DNA of 64,000 nt from positions 28,474,608 through 28,538,607 of the forward strand of contig OX419762.1 of assembly GCA_948567375.1 (NCBI GenBank), read 5' to 3'. Origin of the DNA: Lunularia cruciata (lineage: Eukaryota > Streptophyta > Marchantiopsida > Lunulariales > Lunulariaceae). The notes beneath the pieces were generated by a model. That model was not told the origin of the DNA and ran no database searches. It saw nothing but the letters and a program-made list of their open reading frames with translations. Below, one piece after another: positions 43,459 through 54,142 of the stretch. Each line of letters begins with the position of its first letter. The stretch's first letter is position 1. The translations under genes were made by a program, and so were the position numbers.

Positions 43459-43693
43459 CATTAAATTAACATCATTATAATAGAGCATTTTACACTCATA
43501 TGGTAGATCATTGTTCATAGGTTAATGTTCACACCTTAGACTACTATAGCTAGCTAACATGTATGAGTTACATTAAGTCATTTACCTAAGCATAGCTCTT
43601 GATCCTCTCAAGCTTGCCCATGTACCCATATAATCCCAATTTTGGGATTATCAATACTTCATCAATCCTCTAATCATTTTGCATTTTTTCACA
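43459..43693 (+). repeat. Copia 5' LTR
   Basis: Aligns with 53901-54142 through ATCATTATA...TTTTACACTCATA, GACTACTATAGCTAGCTAACATG, CATAGCTCTTGATCCTCT and CCATATAATC. It ends TTTTTTCACA just before the primer-binding site. Its first bases (CATTAAATTAAC) correspond to TGTTAGATTAGC in the right LTR, so the canonical TG start has mutated to CA. Confidence 0.8.
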
Positions 43694-43705
43694 TGGTATT
43701 AGAGC
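43694..43705 (+). other. Copia primer-binding site
   Basis: TGGTATTAGAGC directly abuts the LTR. It differs by one base from TGGTATCAGAGC, the standard site complementary to the 3' end of plant initiator tRNA-Met. Confidence 0.85.
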
Positions 43706-43882
43706 AATAAGCCTTAGAATTACTTCTTTTGTTGCTATGGGATGCCTTAGCACAAAATTTCAAAATTTTGAGAGGTTTAATTTTCTTACACTCAAGTGTA
43801 TTTGGAATAACAAGAATCTCTTGTTCCTCCTCTGAAAAGTGTCTCTTTTCTTTGGGTTTTGGGAGGGAACTTTCTCTTATAT

Positions 43883-44307
43883 TGTAAAAGACCAAATCCG
43901 AAGAGAGAAATAGGAGAATGGAAACTCACATTGGGACACTTGAATGAGAGAAAACTCCGAATGCCTAGCATGAACTTCAGCTTTGGTATATATAGGTAGC
44001 ATACAAAGCCCTTGAGAAGCTTCTCAAGAAGCTTCCTTGAGCCACTTTCTTAGAGTGCAAGCCAAGTTAACTAGGAAGCTTCTCAAGAAGCCTCCTTCTA
44101 GAAGCAACCTACTTGGCATGCAAGCTAAGCTAGTTAGAAGCTTCTAGAAGCTTCCTTCTAAAAGCTACCTGCTTGGAGTGCAAGTTAACTAGTCGTGAAG
44201 CTTCCCAAGAAGCTTCCTAGATGCTTTTGGAATATTATAGGCTAATTTGGCTTATTCTAAACTTTGTTAGCCTTACAAACTATGTTGCTAAACTCCATAT
44301 TGTTACA
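43883..44307 (-). repeat. Gypsy 3' LTR with TATA box and four-unit heat-shock-like element
   Basis: Starts TGTAAAAGAC and ends TTGTTACA on the + strand. Read on the - strand, a CTATATATA box lies at 43995-43987. Upstream of it GAAGCTTC motifs recur between about 44000 and 44200, including 44136-44155, where aGAAg-cTTCt-aGAAg-cTTCc forms four perfect contiguous alternating units. The right LTR lacks 10 bp at this spot. Confidence 0.85.
44136..44155. promoter_or_regulatory. Perfect four-unit heat-shock-element sequence
   Basis: Four contiguous 5-bp units alternate nGAAn and nTTCn with no mismatch, which is the established binding consensus for trimeric heat-shock factors. It lies about 140 bp upstream of the LTR TATA box in the direction of transcription. 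Binding itself is untested. Confidence 0.65.
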
Positions 44308-47300
44308 TATTCCCCCACCGCTAGTTGGTGACGTCCTCGTCGCCATTGAAGCTTCAAACTCTTGGATGGCCATTTGTGCATTTTGGAGGTGAGAAAGAGG
44401 TTCCCATGTGGTATCATGAAGGGGGTACCCTTTCCAAAGGACCTTGTACTCCGTATATTGGCGGCGTCTTTGTTGGATGTGGCGACGTGCAAGGATACTA
44501 TCAACTTCATACTCCTCATGATCATTGATAGGGATAGGAGAAGGAGGAGGTTGGACTCGAGAGGAGAAAGAAGAGGGGTTAAGAACAAAGGGTTTCAACT
44601 TGGAAACATGAAAGATAGGATAGGTGCGCATATGACAAGGCAAGGCAAGTCAATAAGCAATAGGAAAGACAATTTGGGTGACATCAAAAGGTCCTATCCA
44701 ATTAGGGGCAAGTTTACAAACTTGGGTATCAAGTGGGAGGGTTAGATTACTAGAGGATAACATAACTTTATCACCAACTTCAAAGGTGAGATCACAACGA
44801 TGATGATCCGCATATTGTTTTTGACAATTTTGAGTAATAAGGAGGTGAGATTTGCCTTGTTGGAGAGATTCGGAGATGGTGATCAAGAAGGTTGAAGTAT
44901 GGGGGACTTGAGATAGAGGAGGAGCAAGAAGAGAATTTGGGACAAGCAGATCTTGGCCAAAATTGAGAAAAAAAGGAGAGAATCCGGTGCTTGCCTATTT
45001 AGAAATATTATCGTATGCAAACTTTGTAGTTGCAAGACATTGATCCCAATTGGTATGGTGAATGTTGACAAAGGCACAAAGCATATCTTCCAAAGTGCAA
45101 TTTTCACGTTCAATTTGTCCATCATTTTGAGGATGATAGGCTGTGGACAAAGCAAGCTTGGTGCCAAGTAGTTGGAAAAGTGCTTGCCAAAACTCTCCGG
45201 TGAAGCGAGGATCACGATCAGAGATGAGTACACGTTGCATCCCATGATGTTTGAAGACATTATTGAAGTAGAGTTGCGCTAAGGTTGGAGCAGCCACAAT
45301 ATCAACTATTGGTGCCAAATGGATTTGCTTACTAAGCTTATCCACAAACACCACAATTGCTGTGTGATCTTGTTGTGTCTTGGGTAAGGAGGTGATGAGA
45401 TTTAAGCTCACATGTTCCCAACAAGTATTTGGAATGGGAAGTGGCTGAAGGAGTCCACTTGGCTTCTAAGTACCGGCCTTGTTACATTGAAACTCTCACA
45501 CGATCGGACAAAGTCCCGAACATATTGTGTCATGTTGGGTCACCACCATTGGCGTTGGAGGGTGCCCAAGGTCTTGTCCACTTCCTTGGTAAATCATGGG
45601 CTTCTTGAAGGCGTACAAGTCAAAGATCACCTTTGGCTGGAACATAGATTTGGTCCACATGGAATAGAAGGCCTTCCTTGAAGGAGAAGATGTTGTACTC
45701 CTTGTTGTATGCTATCAGACAACCATGTACCATTTGGAAGAAGGGATCTTGTTGTAGAGTTGATCAAAACTCATTATGGACCTTGGGGTCAATTGACACC
45801 GTTGTAATTGCTACCGTGGTGAGAGGAAGAGCCTTCAAATCAGGTCATTGTGATAGAGCATTAGGGATGACATAGAACCGACTTGGTTTGTACTCAAGTT
45901 TGATGTCAAACTATTGGAGTAGCTCTTCTCATTGATGATGTCTACTCTTCATGTGCAACAATGATCACTTGTTTCCCCAAGAGATAATGCCTCCATACCT
46001 TGGTGGCATATACCATTGCAAGTTGTTCCCGATCTCAAGCAAAGTAATTTCTTTCAGCTGTATTTAGTCGGTGAGACACAAAGGCAATGGGATGTAGTCC
46101 ATCTGGGAATTCTTGTTGCAACACAACTCCAATTGCAAACTTAGAAGCATCAAAATCAACCACATAAGTTAGTTGGGGATCATATGGTTGAAGAATGGGT
46201 CTTGAAGACACCATATGCTTTAACTTATGGAATGCTTCTTCATGCTTGGTGGTCCACTGGAAGCTCAAGTTCTTTCCTAAGAGGTTAGTCAATGGTGCAG
46301 CCACATGAGCATAATAGTGGATGAACCGTCAATAAAAGCTGGCCAATCCATTGAATGCTTATACTTCTATAGCATCCTTTGGGGTAGGCTAATCAGTAAT
46401 GGCCTTGATCTTCTCTTCTTCCATCTTGATCCTCTAAGATGAAATCTTATGTCCCAAGAAGGTAACCTCCTTCTGCCAAAAGGCACACTTTGACTTCTTG
46501 TAGTAAAATTTCCATTGTTGTAGTTGTCTTAGGACTTCTTGCACATGATTCACGTGTTCTACTTCTGTCTTGCTTTAGATTAAGATATCATCCAAGAACA
46601 CCACCACAAACCAATCCAATAGTCCATCCAACTCCTGATGCATCTAATCCATGAAGACTATTGGAGCATTAGTGAGTGTGAAAAGTAGAACTCTCCACTC
46701 AAAATGCCCATACCTTGTGCGAAAGGTAGTCTTTTGCACATCCTTTCTATCAATAGGAATTTTCCAATAGCTGCTATGAAGATCCCACTTGGAAAAGTAG
46801 CATGCTCTACTTAGTTGATCAAGCAAGTCATTGATCCGAGGTAAGGAATATGCATTCTTCATTGTTTGCTTATTGAGTTCACGATAATCAATACATAAAC
46901 AAAGTCCTCCATCCTTCTTTGGAACAAATAGTACCGGTGCTCCCCAAGGAGAGGTACTATGTCGTATGAAGTCCTTCTCCAATAACTTTGTAAGTGTTGT
47001 TCGCAACTCCTCCAACTCCTTTGGTGAGAGCCGATAGATTGGTCTACTCACTGGAGTACTCCTTGGCAATAACTCGATCTTGAAGGGCATACCTCAATCA
47101 GAGGGTTATCCCTTTGGCAGATCATCCAAAAACACATCTGCAAACTCCTTAACTCTCCAATCAACCATTGCTTGATGAGGCTCTTGGCCCTCCACAGATT
47201 GTTCTTGTGCAATCGGCTTGATCCACACTGCAAATATAGACTTATCTTCCTCCAAAGCTTGCTCTATGGCTGCTTTACTAACAAAATTCCCTTCTAGGGA

Positions 47301-48020
47301 TTCATCTCTCTTCCAAGCTTGCTCCATGGTTGCCTTCTTAGCAAAGTTCCCATCTTGGGACTCATCTCCCTTCCAGGTTTGCTTTATGGCTACCTTCTTG
47401 ACAAACTTCCCATCTTGGGACTGACTATTCTTAGGTGTCTTACTCAGAGGTGCCAGACAACCTAATCAGAAATTCCTACCTTAGTGTTGTACTTGAATTT
47501 GGCATTGGGTCTTATTGAATTGAACCTTATGATGTTCAAGCCAAGGTAGACCTAGAATGATATCATAATGTAGAGGTACCACTACAAACCTCATACACTC
47601 CAAATATTCCTTCCTAATCTTGAAGGTAATAGGATGCAAGGTGCGGAATGCAAAACACTTTCTACCATCCGCCATTATCAAACTACTTCCAATCACTAGC
47701 TTGCTAGGAATACCCAATTCCTTTGCTACTTGCATAGACATACAATTCTGTGAACTTTCAGAATCCACCAAAATCCTACAACCCCAATTAGATATTGTAC
47801 CTTGCAAGTGAAACAAACTTGCATAGGTCGAGCCTTCAATCCCATTGGAACTAATCAAGCTCCCAATAGGTGGCTCAAATCTCCTACTGGGATTCCTTGT
47901 TTCCTTGATCATTCTAATCCACAACCTCCACCAGGCAACTTGTTGAGGTCGTCCATTCTTGAGTGGACATTCAGCAATGCAATGCCCCAATTGGCAACAA
48001 TATAAACAACCACCATTTTG
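44257..48020 (-). pseudogene. Gypsy gag-pol polyprotein remnant with chromodomain
   Basis: On the - strand from right to left: zinc knuckle CLYCCQLGHCIAEC at about 48010-47960; aspartic protease near 47760 (VDSESSQN, where DSGSS is usual, so the catalytic motif is altered); RT N-terminal part 47090-46644 ([30 protein letters not shown]); the VFLDDILI catalytic box near 46580 followed by a stop; RNase H start 46304-46035 (VDFDASKFAIGVVLQQ); decayed sequence; integrase core 45411-44995 (VFVDKLSKQ, SDRDPRFTGEFWQ, NDGQIERE, with all three catalytic acids present); integrase C-terminus 44886-44650 (KLAPNWIGPF); and chromodomain 44643-44300 (EYEVDSILARRH, YKVLWKGYPLHDTTWEP). Multiple frame breaks separate these parts. 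Confidence 0.88.
44311..44319 (-). other. Gypsy polypurine tract
   Basis: GGTGGGGGA on the - strand lies three bases from the 3' LTR boundary at 44307, the expected place for plus-strand priming. Confidence 0.75.
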
Positions 48021-49032
48021 TCATAGTTTCTCTTTATCTACCGTGCTAAGTGGTCTTTGTTGAATGGCATCAATCTCCATTGGTGTTGGCTCCTCCACTT
48101 GTGTGTAGTGTATTGGTGGGCTTTGTGGAGGTCGAGGTCGAGACCAAGTTGTTGCCACCAATGAATCAAAACGTTCGGCCAACTGCATGGCTTCCTCCAA
48201 GTGTTATGGCTCTTGCATGGTTACCTCTAATTTGGTTCTTGCCTTCAAGCCACTCACAGATTGATCCAGAGCTTCACCTTCCAATTTGCATGATGGTGTT
48301 TTGGAACTACGTGATGTAACTTCTTACAGAGCCAATCTGTTTCAACTCTGCCAACTTATCTTGTGTAGCTTGTGTGGTATTTATAGCTTGGAATCAACTA
48401 ATTATTGCACTCTTGAATTCTGCATATGCCAAGATTGGTACAACAATTTGTTGTTTAGCTCGCTCCACTTGAAATCTCCACCATAGCTTCGCTACTCCAT
48501 CCAATTGGCTAGAAGCCAAGAGAATCTATTTTTGCTCATCTTGTAGACTGGTAGCTTCAAAATAACATTCACAATCAAACACAAAATTCTCTACTACACC
48601 CGGAAGATTCTTACCTTCAGATACCTTAGGTTTAGGGAATCTGATCCGATCTTCTCCTTCTCAAATTGATACTCTCTCCACCTACTCTTGTCGTCAAAGA
48701 TCTCATTCATCCAACAATCAAGTAAGGTGCTCAATTTGTAGCTGCATAGCAAGGACAACATCGGGTTTTGCCACCATGGTTGCTACACTATCACACCACT
48801 CCCAATCTATCTAATTCATTAACACATAGAAACAACACATCCACCATTCTTTGTAAGTTACAACCGGAAGCAACAAGGGTTCCTTAAATATGGTGATCAT
48901 ATGCATAAAATCTTGTCCAAAGTGCAAGGTGATGAATTGTGTGAAACTATGCTTGGGTAGTATTTGGACGCAAAAATCCCAATGGTTAGGTGGAAGTGGA
49001 TTTGGTGGTCCATAAATTCCATCCATCCCATT

Positions 49033-49047
49033 CCTGCTCTGATACCA
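49033..49047 (-). other. Gypsy primer-binding site
   Basis: TGGTATCAGAGCAGG on the - strand, one base after the 5' LTR, is complementary to the 3' end of initiator tRNA-Met and appears unmutated. Confidence 0.88.
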
Positions 49048-49048
49048 A

Positions 49049-49463
49049 TGTAAAAGACTGAATCCGAGGAGAGAAATAGGAGAATGGAAACTCACATTGG
49101 GACACTTGAATGAGTGAAAAATCTGAATGCCTAGCATGAGCTTCGGCTTTGGTATTTATAGGTAGCATACAAGGCCCTTGAGAAGATTCTCAAGAAGCTT
49201 CCTTGAGACGCTTTTGTAGAGTGCGAGCCAAGTTAACTAGGAAGCTTCTCAAGAAGCTTCCTTCTAGAAGCCGCCTACTTGGCGTGCAAGCTAAGCTAGT
49301 TAGAAGCTTCCTTCTAGAAGCTACTTGTTTGGAGTGCAAGTTAACTAGTCGTGAAGCTTCCCAAGAAGCTTCTTAGATGCTTTTGGAATATTCTAGGCTA
49401 CTTTGGCTTATTCTCTACTTTGTTAGCCTTACAAATTATGTTGCTAAACTCCATATTGTTACA
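49049..49463 (-). repeat. Gypsy 5' LTR with TATA box and GAA/TTC arrays
   Basis: On the - strand a canonical CTATAAATA box lies at 49161-49153. Upstream are several two-unit heat-shock-like motifs (cTTCt-aGAAg at 49261-49270 and 49311-49320; aGAAg-cTTCc at 49302-49311; gGAAt-aTTCt at 49385-49394). This LTR would drive transcription of the element. Confidence 0.85.
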
Positions 49464-52400
49464 TATATCCTCTATTAGTCTAGGTTTCACAAGAGAAATT
49501 TCTCCACTTCTCTTTGTGAATCAAATCATTATGTGTGCTATTCATGTTGGTGCTCTTGCTATTGGTGTTGGTGTTGGTCTTGATCCTACTTCTAGTGTTG
49601 GTGCTCCTGCTACAACTATATTTGTTACTCCAACCATACAATTTGACTCTACTTTTGTCAAATTCAATGGCAATTATTTCCACTCTTGGAAACATTGTCT
49701 TGCACTTAAGTTGAAGTTAGCTTCACTTTTTGGAATTATTGATAATAGTGAAGTCAAACTCACATCAACAACTACTATACTTGATTGGTAGCACATGAAT
49801 CTTGTTGCTCTTGAAGCAATAAATTCAACATTAGTTCCTGAATTTTTTCTTACCATTAGCAAGCACACATTGGTAAGCAAAGCATGGATGGATTTACCTC
49901 CCATGCACAAAGGCAAAATGATGTCACAATCATGTACCTACTAGACACTTTGATGAATTTGAAGATGCATGAAGGCACCAGTGAAGCAAAATACTTTACC
50001 AACTTTTTTGGAGTCCTCACCCAATAAGTTGCAATGAACAACCCAATCAATGACTAGCAAGCTAAGCTTCATTTTATGAGATCTATGCTTTCTGTTTTCA
50101 AGTATTTTCTATAATCATTGCAAAAAAAGAAGGCACTACATCTCTCTTATGTCATTGCTCTTTTTCTTCAACAAGAGATTTGTATGAATGTCTTGTAGAG
50201 CCAAAAATTGCTCTAGTAGTCACACAAGTTTCTACATCTTCTTACAGAAACAAAGGCAAAGGCAAGAAGAGTTAGAAGAATGAATCTCATGGTCAGAACT
50301 CTTTAAACAGATCTTTTGGTCAGAATACTTCCTCTAGTAAAAAATCTTCTAGTAGATCTTTTGGCCAGAATTAGAGTTCTTTCTTTTGATCTTATGAGGA
50401 AATTCCTTTAGACCTTGTATCATCTATCACTATTGCTCAAAGAAGGGACATCACATCAAAGACTATTGCAATCACATTGCTTATGCAAGGGAGAAAGGAG
50501 GCAATGGACACCATCACTCCAACACATCTCTATCACCTCTCTTTGTACAACTTTGACGTTGTTCCTTCAATTACTCCAATCAAGCAATGGTACATTGACA
50601 ATGTTGCTTCTCTGCACATGACCTATCAACAAACTTATTTCTTGGTCTAGGAAGCATTATCACCATCTAGATAAGTTTACTTGGTTGATGGTTCCAACAT
50701 TGCTAAGTTGTGCCATGGAACAATTTATGTTAAGCTTGCTTGTTCAAAGAACTCATACATGCTATAAAATGTTCTACATGTTCCTTTGCTAAACAAGAAT
50801 CTCTATTTAGCACTTCAGTTGAGAAAATCACATGGATCATTTTAGTTAAAGAAAACCAACATTTTCCTTTATGATGATTTGCAAAATTTGATTGCATCTT
50901 GTCCTAGATTAGACAACTTTTGGCTTCTAGGAGAGTTGATTAAGCAACCTCAAGATGTTGCATTCTCTACATCAACTCAGTCTCAATCATCTCAAGCTGT
51001 TGCAATCTCCATTCCAACCAAGGATACATCTTTTGCTGTTACTTCCATGTGACATTGATGTCTTGGGCACATTAGCAAGAATCAACTGCTACAATACAAA
51101 GATCTAGTTGTTACAATGGATTAGATCTATCCTAATTTTTTTCCTTTTTGCTCACCTTGTCTTCATGGCAAGCAAACTCAAATTCCCTTACCTCAAGAAG
51201 GAGCTACCATAGCCACTATTCCATTGGCTCTTGTCCATTCTTATGTTTTTGGTCCCATCTCTTATGCTACTTACACTAGTTACAAATACTTTGTGACCTT
51301 CATTGATGATTATACAAGGTACACATTCTTGTATCTACTCAAGTTCAAACATGAAGTTTTTACTTCTTTCCAATAATATGTGGCCTACGCAAAGAGTCAA
51401 CTCAATCAAAAGGTCTAGGTGTTGTGCTTAGACAATGGTGGTGAATACAAGTCTGCAGATTTTCAACTTTTCTGCAAAGGCAAAGGTATCATGCACCAAT
51501 TTAGCACTCCACACACTCCTCAGCAAAATGGTGTTGCTAAGAGAAAGAATAGAACATTGGTGGAAGCAACCCACTTTATGTTATTTTAGTTTGAGATCTC
51601 TAAGCCTAACTAGGGAGAGGTACTACAAACTGCCAACTTTCTACAAAATAGAAGTCCTACCAAAGCTATCTCCTTTAAAGGTACACACTTCCAACTTTGG
51701 TTTGGTTATACACCTAATCTATCCATACTTCACATTTTAGGGTGCATTGCTTATGCACATGTTCCATCTTCTTCTAAATCTAAACTTGAGTCTAAGTCAT
51801 CCAAGTGTATTTCCTTGCCTATGATCAAGAAAGTAAACCTTAAAAACTAGAAAAAATATTTGATAACTCCATTTTTCCATCAAGAGATGTTTAGTTTCAA
51901 GAACATACCTATGCTCATAAAAATAACAATATTTTGACACTCAAGATTTTCAACTAGATTTCATTTGTGATCAAAAACAGTTCCTTTCCCCTCTTACTTC
52001 TAGTTCTTAGTCTACCTATAGTCTACTTCCATCAACTCTTACTCTATCTCATTCACCTCCTATCCACAATCTTACAGCTCCAACAATTCCTTCTCCATTG
52101 CCTTCTTCATTTTAGTCATTACCTTCTTGTTTTGGTACTCCACACAAGTCCTCAAGATTCTCTACCATTATATACACTAGGAAGCCAAAACCTCTTCCTT
52201 CTCCAGATTCTATCTAAGCACTTTTTTCACATCAAGGCACTAGGGCTCATGCTCTAGTTCAAAAATATGATGCACTATTGGAGTCTGTTAATGAACTAAG
52301 TGTGCATTATTTTGCATCCAACCTTTATCCTAACACTTATAAAGCTGATATTGTTGGACTTGATTCTAGTAAATGGCTTGAGGCTATTCAAGATGAGCTT

Positions 52401-53900
52401 CAATCTATGGAAAATAATCAAACATGGGTCATCATTGAGTTACGAGCAGGTCACAAGGCAATAACCTGTAAGTGGATTTTTAAGAAGAAATACAATGCAC
52501 AAGGCTTGATCCAAAGGTACAAGGCTAGACTTGTTGCTTGTGCTTTCTCATATGTTCCAAGTATTGACTACATAGAGACCTACTCTCATGTTGTCAAATT
52601 GACAAGAATTTGATTATTGCTTGCTTACTCAGCTCAAAATGATTTGGAAGTGCATGCTCTTGATATCAGAACAACTTTTCTCAATGGCACATTGATTGAG
52701 AGAATCTATCTATACATTCCTCTAGGCTTGTTGAATTCTTACTAGCAACAACAAGCCAATAAACAAGGGAATTGGTTTTATAGCTCTACAAGGCTATGTA
52801 TGGTCTCAAACATTCTTCTAAACAATGGTATCATAAGGTTGATCAATTTCTACTAGGTCTACAATTTGAGCACTATAGAGCTGATTCTTATCTCTATATC
52901 TTCCATTCTGGTTCTCATTTTGTCATCTTATCTCTTTATTTAGATGACTACACCCTTGCCAACAACAGTCTTTCTTATCTCCTCACTATCAAAGAGTCTC
53001 TTGAACAAGGTTTTGAGATGACTAATCTAAGAGAAATTAGTCATTGTCTTCATTTGCAAGTCACAAGGGACAGCAAGCAAAGAAAGATCAGTCTATCTGA
53101 AGGGAGATATGTAAGGTTGATTCTTACTCACTTTCATATGCAAGATTGTAAACCTATTTCCAATCTTATAGAGTCAAGAGCGAGATTAAGTCTTCAAGAT
53201 TGTCCAAAAACTGATACAAAGAAATTATATGAAAATAGTACCTTACAAATCTGCAATGGGAAGTTTTATGTGGGCTATGGTCAACACCAGGCCTGATCTG
53301 GCTTATGGTGTCAATTAACTTGCTAAATATGTAGCAAATCCTGGTCTGAACCATTGGAAGGCAATCAAAAGCATTTTCTGGTACATTCAACATATACTAT
53401 CATACTTATAATGCATCTAGTACTCCCATTCATGGGTACTCTGACTTAGATTGGGGAGGAGATTAGTACAAGAAGATATTGCTTTACCTTCTATAATGTG
53501 TTGTCTATTGGTCAAGCAAAAGGTAAGCTTTTGTTTCTTTATCTAGCTCTAAAGCTGAATACATGGCCTTGTCAAAGGCAACAATTGAAGCAATATGGCT
53601 TAAGTGCTTGTTAAGTGATCTGGGTTTTCTTGGAGAAACAATGGGTTGTACTATGATAGCAATAGTGGAATTGACCTTGTTACTCCAACAAAGTAGCATT
53701 AGAGAATGAAGCATACAAACATCAGATTCCTTTATATCAAAGAGTTGAAGATAAGGAGATCATTGTTTTGTGGGTGGACACCAAAGATAATATTTTTGAC
53801 ATCTTTACCAAGGGATTGACTAGAGAATTGCGTACAAGTTTTTGTCATGCACTAGGGATTATAAATAATAAAAAATTACAAAATTTCCATGAAGAAGGGG
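49464..53900 (+). pseudogene. Copia gag-pol polyprotein remnant
   Basis: Gag is at about 49531-50500, with FDSTFVKFNGNYFHSWKH and a zinc knuckle YHYCSKKGHHIKDYC whose first Cys is replaced by Tyr. Protease is near 50590 (WYIDNVASLHMT, where DSGAS is usual). Integrase spans about 51050-51790 (CLGHISKNQLL, FVTFIDDYTRYTFLY, LCLDNGGEYKS, TPQQNGVAKRKNRTLVEA, where the catalytic Glu codon has become Lys AAG). RT is at 52278-53296 (WLEAIQDELQSMENNQTW, YGLKHSSKQWY, LSLYLDDYTLA with the Asp pair kept). A broken RNase H runs to about 53880 (TKGLTRELR-like ending, KHTNIRF). Many in-frame stops are TAG or TAA where Gln is expected. Confidence 0.85.
53891..53900 (+). other. Copia polypurine tract
   Basis: GAAGAAGGGG directly abuts the right LTR, the position required for plus-strand DNA synthesis. 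Confidence 0.8.
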
Positions 53901-54142
53901 TGTTAGATTAGCATCATTATAAGAGAGTGTTTTACACTCATACATTAGCACATTATTCATAGATTATTGTTCACATGTTAGACTACTATAGCTAGCTAAC
54001 ATGCCTAAGTCATATTAAGCCAATTACAAGCCATAGCTCTTGATCCTCTTGCACTTGCCCATGTATCCATATAATCTCAATTTTGGGAATATCAACAGTT
54101 CAATCAATCAATCAATCCTTTACACACATGCATTTTCTCACA
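53901..54142 (+). repeat. Copia 3' LTR
   Basis: Begins TGTTAGATTAGCATCATTAT and ends TTTTCTCACA, with the TG...CA termini kept. It matches the 5' LTR at 43459-43693 through most of its length, with visible substitutions and small indels, including extra CAAT units near 54100. Confidence 0.85.

Larger units (their letters stand above)
43883..49463 (-). mobile_element. Complete nested Ty3/gypsy chromovirus
   Basis: Two LTRs of 425 and 415 bp (43883-44307 and 49049-49463) flank an internal region transcribed on the - strand. Target duplication TATAT is present on both sides (43878-43882 and 49464-49468). Domain order on the - strand is gag, protease, RT, RNase H, integrase, chromodomain, which defines a chromovirus. 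By eye the LTRs differ at about 29 positions plus one 10-bp indel (roughly 93% identity). It is inserted in the copia element and so is the younger of the two. Coding sequence is broken in several places. Confidence 0.92.
43459..54142 (+). mobile_element. Ty1/copia LTR retrotransposon, interrupted by a nested gypsy element
   Basis: The element has LTRs at 43459-43693 and 53901-54142, a primer-binding site next to the left LTR, and a polypurine tract next to the right one. The coding order gag, protease, integrase, RT, RNase H defines copia. The gypsy element 43883-49463 sits about 190 bp after the left LTR. I do not find a matching target duplication outside the LTRs (TTATA versus CTATT), which fits an old, diverged insertion. 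Stop codons and lost catalytic residues make it inactive. Confidence 0.85.

Noticed and set aside
44325-44745. Sense frames across the gypsy 3' end
   Set aside because: They are opposite-strand shadows of the integrase C-terminus and chromodomain.
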